From assembly GCA_016204155.1 (NCBI GenBank), contig JACQLG010000063.1, positions 1 through 43,938 of the forward strand: a DNA stretch of 43,938 nucleotides, given 5' to 3'. Every line of letters begins with the position of its first letter. The first letter of the stretch is position 1. The notes under the pieces are model-generated. The model saw only the letters and a program-made list of their open reading frames with translations. It did no database searches and had not been told where the DNA came from. This stretch comes from Candidatus Niyogiibacteriota bacterium (GTDB lineage: Bacteria; Patescibacteriota; Minisyncoccia; 1-14-0-10-42-19). Position numbers and translations under genes: made by a program. This document shows positions 1-6,240 of this stretch, one piece after another.

Positions 1-345
1 AAGCAAAAAAAAGAAAACCACTATCTCGCCAAACCATAACCATGCGATTCCCATGCCAAAAGAAATCATTACAGCCGCAAACAACACCGCATGGCGTTTC
101 GCGATACGACCTGACGGGAGCGGACGCCTTTTTTTTACCGGATGTTTTTTATCGTTTTCAATGTCTGCAATATCATTGATAGTATAAATGCCTGTATATA
201 AAAAAACATTGAATGCAATATAGAGCAGTAATAGGCGCAGGAAGAGGATTGGAGTCAATGAAGATGCAAAAAACAGCGCAAAAAGAACAACAGTCGCGAA
301 AAAAATGTAAGAATACCTGCGCGTAAATTCTATGTAGGATTTCAC
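1..345 (-). CDS. UbiA-family prenyltransferase, N-terminal part (runs off left edge)
   Basis: Reading the minus strand from a GTG at 343-345 gives about 115 residues that continue past base 1. The first third is a hydrophobic helix. It is followed by the aspartate-rich motif NDIADIENDKKHP and then KKRRPLPSGRIAK, the N-D-x-x-D-x-x-x-D plus (K)RPLPSG signature of UbiA prenyltransferases. Enzymes of this family are membrane-bound and transfer a polyprenyl group; the motif pair also fits the decaprenyl-phosphate phosphoribosyltransferase branch. The GTG overlaps the TGA of the upstream PAP2 gene (GTGA), which indicates translational coupling and supports this start. I see no strong Shine-Dalgarno. 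The substrate cannot be told from the fragment. Confidence 0.82.
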   Translation of the reverse strand, partial: MKSYIEFTRRYSYIFFATVVLFALFFASSLTPILFLRLLLLYIAFNVFLYTGIYTINDIADIENDKKHPVKKRRPLPSGRIAKRHAVLFAAVMISFGMGIAWLWFGEIVVFFFLL

Positions 346-800
346 GGAAAAAAGAACAAAACGAATAACCACGAGACAATTCCGAGGATAATGCCACCAA
401 CAACATCTCGTATATAGTGCGCTTTAAGAGCAATCCGCGAATATGCCACTACTCCTACAAGAATAATTGCCGCTACGGTCATTAAAAAAGAAAAAAAACC
501 GGCAATCATCCATAAAGCAAGAACGATGATGCGCGAAGTATGCATACTGGGGAAACTCGAAGCATCCCACTTCTGATAGAGCGTAAGACGAGGACGTTCT
601 TGAGGACGTTTTGTATACAATAGCAATTTTATCGCACCTCCTATCACTTCTGCGATAACAACACTTATCGCCACATTGAGGGCAATCCACTGATTGATAA
701 AAAATACCCCTCCGATAACAGGGATATAAAAAAGGGGGTGCCCGAAGAAAGCAAAAAATTGGGCGATATTATATCTTTTGCGAATCAGTAGAGCCAACAT
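342..800 (-). CDS. PAP2-family membrane phosphatase
   Basis: A 152-residue integral membrane protein with all three PAP2 acid-phosphatase motifs: K58...RP65-66, PSMH at 84-87, and SR121-122...H128...D132. The histidines are the nucleophile and the acid in this family, which dephosphorylates lipid phosphates such as phosphatidic acid or undecaprenyl pyrophosphate. About five hydrophobic helices surround the motifs. The start is uncertain. I chose the ATG at 798-800; an ATG at 861-863 and a TTG at 897-899 are also in frame, and none has a clear ribosome-binding site. The gene overlaps the upstream small membrane protein gene by about 30 bases and is coupled to the UbiA gene downstream, so the three probably act in one lipid-linked pathway. 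Confidence 0.85.
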   Translation of the reverse strand: MLALLIRKRYNIAQFFAFFGHPLFYIPVIGGVFFINQWIALNVAISVVIAEVIGGAIKLLLYTKRPQERPRLTLYQKWDASSFPSMHTSRIIVLALWMIAGFFSFLMTVAAIILVGVVAYSRIALKAHYIRDVVGGIILGIVSWLFVLFFFP

Positions 801-1095
801 CCTTTTGTCTATGAATAAATTTATAGAAATCCGGATAGAGAAACCCTTGAACAATTGATCCATATACCAGCCCGTGAAGAAAAGTGCTTGAAATATCAAT
901 CAGGTACATTCCTACAAGCGCAATACTGCATAAAAACCAGTGGTGCAAATGAATAGTATATTTGTCCTTTATGCGAAAACGAACAGAGGGCACTCGCCCA
1001 CGTTGCCCCGATTTTTTTCCTGCCATAAACCGTGTGAATAAAAATCCGAAAAGAGTATCAATAACAAGCATTTCTTTATATGCCCATTCTACCAT
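769..1095 (-). CDS. Small membrane protein of unknown function (108 aa)
   Basis: The ATG start at 1093-1095 begins a 108-residue protein with two or three hydrophobic stretches and a conspicuous HLHHWF motif between them (about residues 49-54). A basic loop (GKKSGQRGR) precedes the motif. I do not recognise the family. It is the first gene of a minus-strand group that continues into PAP2 and UbiA genes with overlapping ends, so a role in the same membrane-lipid step is likely by context only. The histidine cluster could bind metal or a phosphate group, which is speculation. Confidence 0.7.
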   Translation of the reverse strand: MVEWAYKEMLVIDTLFGFLFTRFMAGKKSGQRGRVPSVRFRIKDKYTIHLHHWFLCSIALVGMYLIDISSTFLHGLVYGSIVQGFLYPDFYKFIHRQKDVGSTDSQKI

Positions 1096-1133
1096 AGAAA
1101 GTCCTGATCTGCATGTGGAAAAATGTTCTTATG

Positions 1134-1163
1134 AAAAATCGCCCAATAACTCGTATTGGACGA
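1134..1163 (-). terminator. Rho-independent terminator after the Clp-like ATPase gene
   Basis: On the minus strand, directly after the stop codon of the Clp-like gene, the stem CCAATA/TATTGG (1143-1148 with 1154-1159) is extended by TCG/CGA across one mismatch and followed by five T. It separates this gene from the lipid gene group. Confidence 0.7.
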
Positions 1164-2495
1164 TTATGCAATATCAGCGTCTTTCTTGCCATCATCTGCC
1201 TTACTTTCATCCGATTGCTCAATGTCGGCAAGCTGTACGAGAATGCTCGTTGGCGCGGGGTCTATCGTAAAAATAATTTTTTCTTTACCGAATTCAACAA
1301 TCTTATCGACATATACTCGATCGGCAACGTGGACTTGATCAGAAGTAATCAGCCTGCTTAACGGCTCTTCCAGGTACTTTTTCAGCTTGCTTTTCAAGGG
1401 GCGCGCTCCAAATTCCGGATGCTTAAATGCTTTAGCAAAGATAAACTTCTTTACGTCATCGTGAATAATAAGCTCAATAGGAAATGTCTGAGCAAAATTT
1501 GTACGCAATTCTGCAATCCGCATATCAAGAATGGCGCGCAGCTTGTCATGCTCAAGGGGCTTGCAGACAACAACATCCTCCATAACGCGTGCTAAAAATT
1601 CGGGAGTAAAATATCTTTCCACCTCTTCCATTGCAACGTCAAAAATTGATTGATCTAATTGCGAAGGCGGCGCAAAGCCCATTTGAGATCCCCTGATTTT
1701 TGCCGCTATCGCTTTTGAGCCCAAATTTGAAGTCGCAATAATCCAGCTGTTTGTGAAGTCCGTTATTTCCCCGTTTTTAAGAACCGTCATTCCTTTGTCG
1801 GATGACTGATGGAGCAGATGGTTTGTTATTTCCCATGGCCCTTTTTCAATCTCATCAACCAAAATGACAGACAGAAATTTTTCATCTCTTCTCTTTGTTT
1901 CAATATATGCATTCAAGCGTTCTTGAGTATTTAAAAATGACTGCAGATTGGCCTGAAATACTGCCTTGTCGCCTTGCGACATCGCCTCATTGGCTTTCTT
2001 TTTGTACTGTTCAAGTTCCCAATGCAGGCGCCCAACAGTGTCGTCTTTTTTCAAAACCGTATTTTCAAAATGCTCAATGGCGAATCGGTCAATCATACTT
2101 TGATGGAGCATGGGAGGACCCGCGTGTTCGGGATCTTTAGGATTATAAAAACCAACATAGCCTGCCGATGATCCTAAAAGAGTGGATAGTTCGTGCTTCT
2201 CTAAAAAATTCTCCGCAATAATCTTCGTAAATGATGTTGGATCGCCAAAAAAATACTCAGCGAGCAGCTCTGCAGTAAGAGTTTTGCCAACGCCTGTCGG
2301 CCCAAGAAGAATGAAGCAAATGATAGGTTTGGATCTCTTCCACTTCAACTTTAACGAAGCGAGATAATGGCCGTACGAAAATACAATCCGATCAATTACG
2401 CGCGGCTGGCCTATCATTCTTTGTTCAAAAAATTCCTTCAAACGCTTCTCTTCAGGGCTTAATTTCAATGGATCAAGTATAATGCGTTCGCTCAT
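1164..2495 (-). CDS. Clp-like single-module AAA+ unfoldase with a helical insertion
   Basis: A 443-residue AAA+ protein resembling the second ATPase module (D2) of ClpA/ClpB/ClpC, without a Clp N-domain or first module. Visible elements are Walker A GPTGVGKT (65-72), the pore-loop region GYVGF (112-116), Walker B ILVDEIEK (211-218), sensor 1 in TSNLGS (about 255-260), the arginine-finger segment TPEFLARV and sensor 2 GARPL. Between the pore loop and Walker B lie about 75 extra residues, charged and probably coiled coil. A tripeptide MGF (272-274) falls where ClpA/ClpC carry their ClpP-docking loop, so docking to ClpP is possible but unproven; no clpP is in this window. The start has a good AAAGGAGA site. 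It is divergent from a dead paralogue and shares a promoter region with it, which ties it to the ubiquitin-like cassette. Confidence 0.9.
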   Translation of the reverse strand: MSERIILDPLKLSPEEKRLKEFFEQRMIGQPRVIDRIVFSYGHYLASLKLKWKRSKPIICFILLGPTGVGKTLTAELLAEYFFGDPTSFTKIIAENFLEKHELSTLLGSSAGYVGFYNPKDPEHAGPPMLHQSMIDRFAIEHFENTVLKKDDTVGRLHWELEQYKKKANEAMSQGDKAVFQANLQSFLNTQERLNAYIETKRRDEKFLSVILVDEIEKGPWEITNHLLHQSSDKGMTVLKNGEITDFTNSWIIATSNLGSKAIAAKIRGSQMGFAPPSQLDQSIFDVAMEEVERYFTPEFLARVMEDVVVCKPLEHDKLRAILDMRIAELRTNFAQTFPIELIIHDDVKKFIFAKAFKHPEFGARPLKSKLKKYLEEPLSRLITSDQVHVADRVYVDKIVEFGKEKIIFTIDPAPTSILVQLADIEQSDESKADDGKKDADIA

Positions 2496-2526
2496 CTGCT
2501 TCTCCTTTGTAAAAGAAATTCTTTTT

Positions 2527-2576
2527 CTATTATACCATAACCTGTTCTTTATGTTTTTTTGCAGTTTGGTATACTA
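2527..2576. promoter_or_regulatory. Divergent back-to-back promoters
   Basis: On the minus strand 2529-2534 reads TATAAT with an extended TG, facing the Clp-like gene. On the plus strand 2570-2575 reads TATACT, also with an extended TGG, facing the dead paralogue. The -35 boxes are weak and overlap, so the two directions probably compete or are co-regulated. Confidence 0.6.
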
Positions 2577-2613
2577 CACGAAGAAACACTGTTCATTACA
2601 AAGGGGAATATCA

Positions 2614-3948
2614 ATGACAACGCATACAAAAGACATATTACGGGATTTGCCGGAATTCTCTGATGACGGCCAGCGCGTCTATGAAGGGATATTGTCGCTT
2701 CAAAAAGACGACGAACGAACGAGGCGCTTTGCGCGGAGATTTGCGCGCGCCGCAACCGCCTTTGACGGCGGAACCACAGACCCCTCACAACCGCTCAAAC
2801 AATTCATATTATACGGAAGCATTTTCGCTCCAATCCCACTTCTTGTAAAAACCGCATCCGATCTCTGGATAGGCATGCCGCAAGACGGCTCCCTGCCTTT
2901 TACCTATATTGATTGCGGCGCGTTTCGAAGTCCTGACCGAGGAACGCTCATACCGCTCATCGGAGCGTCTGATCAGGCGCAAACGGCATTCCGAAGCCAT
3001 GCGATTCTCGCCCGTATTGATATACCGCATTTCAAGGCGCGAAGCACAGATATAAAATTCTTATTTGATTGGGTGGAATGGTATCTGAAAAAATTCATCG
3101 GCACCATCAGAAGAAAATCACCACAGCAATTCATTAGCTATTTTGAGGCGGCGATCACTGAACAAGAAGCAAAAATCAGGGAGGAAGAAATAAAGAACAA
3201 CGGCCCCTTCAAGTCGGTCATTTTTTTTGACAATATTCAGTATGCATCCGCCCCGTTGCAAGAGATTATTTTTCAGATCCTTTCCAATGGGACAATTTTT
3301 CTGCCCGCCGGCCGTATATCTTTCCAAAACAGCGTGATTATCCTCGGAATGTACGAAGAAAAACTTTCCGGCGAAATCGCGGGATTCAGCCGCACAATCG
3401 GAAAGAACGCGGCAAAAAATTACGAAGAGATACGCAAAGAGCTCATTTTGATAAACCCGTTCATCCACAGGGGCGCAGGCAACCTGATAGTCGTCAACGA
3501 ACGGACGCGCGAAAACCAAAAACACCGGATAGAATCAGAACTGGCGCGTTTGAGAGAAAAGTTCAAAAAAATAGATATCATTCTGGAGTTCAGCAGTACA
3601 TTTATCGAAGGATTCATCGACCAGACATCAGAATTCATCGAACATGAGGCAAAGACAATATATACCGAAAGCCGGATCATAAGCGGCATTGAGCGCTATA
3701 TCTCAAATGCGATAGCGCGCCTTATTGCGCACAAAGAACTGATCGGTGGATCAAAGCTGTATTTTGACCGGCATCCGAAAACAAACGGGAAGCAATTTGA
3801 TATCGCGCTCGACTGGGAAAAAGGCACAGGGGAAATAATAGTTCCGGACGATATCCGCACACCCATTGATAAAACAATCGAGGACCGCGATACATGGCCG
3901 GAATGGCTCCATACCCTTAATTCAAATGTTTCCCAGCTCCTTGGTTAA
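2614..3948 (+). CDS. Catalytically dead paralogue of the Clp-like AAA+ ATPase
   Basis: A 444-residue protein. I chose the ATG at 2614 because an AAAGGGG site precedes it; a longer in-frame reading from 2482 would run through the promoter. Its layout parallels the divergent Clp-like gene: a strand plus loop YGSIFAPIPLL (about 67-77) sits where Walker A should be but has no GKT; LIGASDQ (about 115-121) matches LLGSSAG of the active copy; a charged helical insert follows; and SVIFFDNIQ (201-209) replaces the Walker B DE with DN. Sequence after about residue 250 is also helical. I infer an inactive AAA+ subunit that may form mixed rings with the active one or recruit substrates. It is the first plus-strand gene of the cassette and is followed by its own terminator. 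Confidence 0.72.
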   Translation: MTTHTKDILRDLPEFSDDGQRVYEGILSLQKDDERTRRFARRFARAATAFDGGTTDPSQPLKQFILYGSIFAPIPLLVKTASDLWIGMPQDGSLPFTYIDCGAFRSPDRGTLIPLIGASDQAQTAFRSHAILARIDIPHFKARSTDIKFLFDWVEWYLKKFIGTIRRKSPQQFISYFEAAITEQEAKIREEEIKNNGPFKSVIFFDNIQYASAPLQEIIFQILSNGTIFLPAGRISFQNSVIILGMYEEKLSGEIAGFSRTIGKNAAKNYEEIRKELILINPFIHRGAGNLIVVNERTRENQKHRIESELARLREKFKKIDIILEFSSTFIEGFIDQTSEFIEHEAKTIYTESRIISGIERYISNAIARLIAHKELIGGSKLYFDRHPKTNGKQFDIALDWEKGTGEIIVPDDIRTPIDKTIEDRDTWPEWLHTLNSNVSQLLG

Positions 3949-3997
3949 CCTCCATATCTTGACGAACCAATATAAATATCTTCTCTTATACTCATAG

Positions 3998-4027
3998 ATC
4001 CAGGAATAAAGCCGTTCCTGGATTTTT
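3998..4027 (+). terminator. Rho-independent terminator
   Basis: A perfect 9-bp stem ATCCAGGAA/TTCCTGGAT (3998-4006 with 4015-4023) with an 8-nt loop is followed by TTTT. It ends the transcript of the dead AAA+ paralogue. Confidence 0.88.
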
Positions 4028-4029
4028 CA

Positions 4030-4060
4030 TTGCAACAAAAACAAAAAGATGCGCTATACT
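4030..4060 (+). promoter_or_regulatory. Promoter of the Ycf46-like/E2/JAB/E1 genes
   Basis: TTGCAA at 4030-4035 and TATACT at 4055-4060 are separated by 19 nt. They lie just after the preceding terminator and upstream of a strong AAGGAGG site at 4096-4102. Confidence 0.55.
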
Positions 4061-4108
4061 ACATAAAGATATGCGTTCTTTTCATACATACACCGAAGGA
4101 GGCTATAT

Positions 4109-6109
4109 ATGAGAACATGGTTAGAAGAATTTGAACTGCAAGTAAAAGCAGGAAGCGCCAATACCTTCCATTTATACCGCAACGTCTGGGATCATGTGCT
4201 TCTGGACGATGATTTTTTGCGCCCATATGAAGTTATCCCGAAAACCGATGCCGCGCGAAACGCCGCGATCATCGCATTTTTCAATCTTGGATCAGGCATG
4301 CGGTTCCCCCAGCAAGAAATGAAACAATTATTTTTCCTCTTCATACAAGAACTGGCGGACGCCGACCCGATCGCGCGTGGAGACGTTGAGATCTATTTTG
4401 AATCGAATAAACGGAACATTTCTGAAGTGCTTCTCTGGTTTGAAATGCTTGTCTCATGCACACGGGAAGAGATAGAAGAGCTCGTGAAAGCAAGAGATCC
4501 GGCACCAAAAGTGAAATCTCTCGTAGAGAAAAAACGGCCGGCGAAAAATAAAAAATGCCCGTCCACTATTATTGTCTTTGAGTATCAGGAATCAAAAACG
4601 CCTATTGAGGCCGCTTCAGGAACTGACCATATTGACCGCCGCGTATGGGAGACGATCCAATGGTGGGCCCAATACCCGCCAATCAAAGAAACACGAAACC
4701 TTATCCTTCTTCTGTCGCGAGGACTCGGCGGCGTTGCCAAGGAATTTGCCGACCAGTCGCTTGGGATCATACCGATAGAAGTTCCGCTGCCGCGACGCGA
4801 AAACCTTGAAGAAGCAGTTGGATGTTTTAAGAAAAAAGGTATTTTCGTACCCGTAAAAGGTACGTCGCAAGACCTCACCGAAAAAGAGATCGCAAAGCAA
4901 AGCGTCGGAATCTCCTATGTAGAATTAGAACAGATATTCCGACAAGCGCAGGTACACAAAGAACGGCTCACATCGCAGATCTTATTTGAGAAAAAAGGAA
5001 AGATAATTGAAGACCGGCTCGGAGGCATCGTACAAATTGAAAAACCGCCATGGAGCTGGGACCATCTTGGCGGTATGAACCACCATATATCGCTCTTTAT
5101 GCCCTGGGTAGATGCCTTACGGAAAGGTAACATCTCCGGACTTCCAAAAGGCGGATGGCTTTTGATCGGACCTCCCGGAACCGGGAAAACCGTAAGCGCT
5201 GAAGTTATTGCGCATGAAGCAGACATGGTTTTTTTGAAACTCAAAAATACATTCAATAAGTTTGTCGGCGAGTCGGAAGAACGGATGCAGCTACTTCTCA
5301 AAACCGCGCTTGATCTACATCCTTGCATGCTATGGATAGATGAAATAGAAGGTCTTTTTCTGAAGCGCGGGGAGGTATATCACGGCGATTCCGGCGTTTT
5401 TGCAAGAACAAGCCGCATGTTTATGGATTTTTCCGCAGATACGCAGATACACGGGAAAGTGATTATCATCGCTGCGACGAATCGCCCTGATCTTATGGAT
5501 TCAGCAGTGCTTCGTTCAGGCAGATGGGGCGTCAAAATCCCTTATCTCATCCCGCAGAAAAAAGACCGTCCGAGCATCTGGAAAGCGCTCCTGCGAAAAG
5601 AAATGGTCCGCCTTTCTCTTGCCGATATCGCATTAGACATATCTGATATCATCAATGATGAACTACTCATCCAGAAACTTTCTGACATGGCGGATTTCTG
5701 GGATAAAGACGGAGAGCTTGTTTGTGGCCCTCCTGATTTTAATAAGATTCCCGATAAGAAAAACGTCATAGCACTCACAGGGGCAGAAATGGAAGACATC
5801 ATCGGACTTTCATTCCAGCATTTTTTCAGCGATGAAGAAGCGAAAGCAATGCAGAATCTTAGGGGAGAAGAACTGTTCTCCTATATCCAGGAACACCTTT
5901 CAAAAGAAGACACAGCGGCGCTTTCCGGCGAAATGCTTGTCGCTACAATGGAACATCATCTTCCCCACCAAGAGGTCGCCGAATATCGTAAAATGAACGA
6001 CATGGCGCTTGCTGCAGCAAATGACGACCGGCTGATTCCGCTGGAATACCGCAAAAGCGCGCGACGACTCCGAATCGAAAAACAGCATCAAGCAATACCA
6101 ACGCTCTAA
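4109..6109 (+). CDS. Ycf46-like AAA+ ATPase
   Basis: A 666-residue protein with a very good ribosome-binding site 6 nt before the ATG. The C-terminal AAA+ module is intact: Walker A GPPGTGKT (354-361), Walker B LWIDEIE (D411, E412), sensor 1 in AATNRPD (N458), and arginines in LRSGRW. Before it lies WDHLGGM, and before that a second NTPase-like region without a P-loop, ending in a helical linker (about 255-300). This two-part layout, with the inactive N-terminal module, linker and GG-M/L-K-type entry to the active module, resembles bacterial/plastid Ycf46 proteins. Such ATPases remodel protein complexes, though their exact substrates are poorly known. The position directly upstream of E2-like, JAMM, E1 and ubiquitin-like genes suggests that it acts on conjugated proteins; that is inference. 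Confidence 0.85.
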   Translation: MRTWLEEFELQVKAGSANTFHLYRNVWDHVLLDDDFLRPYEVIPKTDAARNAAIIAFFNLGSGMRFPQQEMKQLFFLFIQELADADPIARGDVEIYFESNKRNISEVLLWFEMLVSCTREEIEELVKARDPAPKVKSLVEKKRPAKNKKCPSTIIVFEYQESKTPIEAASGTDHIDRRVWETIQWWAQYPPIKETRNLILLLSRGLGGVAKEFADQSLGIIPIEVPLPRRENLEEAVGCFKKKGIFVPVKGTSQDLTEKEIAKQSVGISYVELEQIFRQAQVHKERLTSQILFEKKGKIIEDRLGGIVQIEKPPWSWDHLGGMNHHISLFMPWVDALRKGNISGLPKGGWLLIGPPGTGKTVSAEVIAHEADMVFLKLKNTFNKFVGESEERMQLLLKTALDLHPCMLWIDEIEGLFLKRGEVYHGDSGVFARTSRMFMDFSADTQIHGKVIIIAATNRPDLMDSAVLRSGRWGVKIPYLIPQKKDRPSIWKALLRKEMVRLSLADIALDISDIINDELLIQKLSDMADFWDKDGELVCGPPDFNKIPDKKNVIALTGAEMEDIIGLSFQHFFSDEEAKAMQNLRGEELFSYIQEHLSKEDTAALSGEMLVATMEHHLPHQEVAEYRKMNDMALAAANDDRLIPLEYRKSARRLRIEKQHQAIPTL

Positions 6110-6122
6110 CATACACATCTAT

Positions 6123-6162
6123 GCAAGGGATACTCCTTTGTATTCCTTGCGTCTTTTCTTTT
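6123..6162 (+). terminator. Terminator-like hairpin inside the cassette
   Basis: The stem GCAAGGGATAC/GTATTCCTTGC (6123-6133 with 6140-6150, one G-U pair) is followed by TCTTTTCTTTT. I see no convincing promoter between it and the next gene, so it may be a leaky terminator or attenuator that lowers expression of the downstream E2/JAB/E1 genes. Confidence 0.6.
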
Positions 6163-6240
6163 GCGCCCGCATCCGTTATGGCGGATCAAGCGCAGAAAAA
6201 AGGATTCTTTGAAAAAACGAATAAGGAGGAAAGAATATAC

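Noticed and set aside
173..433. Open frame on the minus strand across the UbiA/PAP2 junction
   Set aside because: It lies in a different frame from both genes with recognisable motifs, and its sequence has no protein-like pattern.
3118..3525. Long minus-strand open frame inside the dead AAA+ gene
   Set aside because: It is a shadow of the plus-strand gene, without a ribosome-binding site or protein-like composition.
6121..6240. Upstream extension of the E2-like protein to an ATG at 6121, giving a signal-peptide-like start
   Set aside because: The stretch forms a terminator-like hairpin, and the ATG at 6241 has a strong AAGGAGGA site. The apparent hydrophobic start is the hairpin sequence read as protein.
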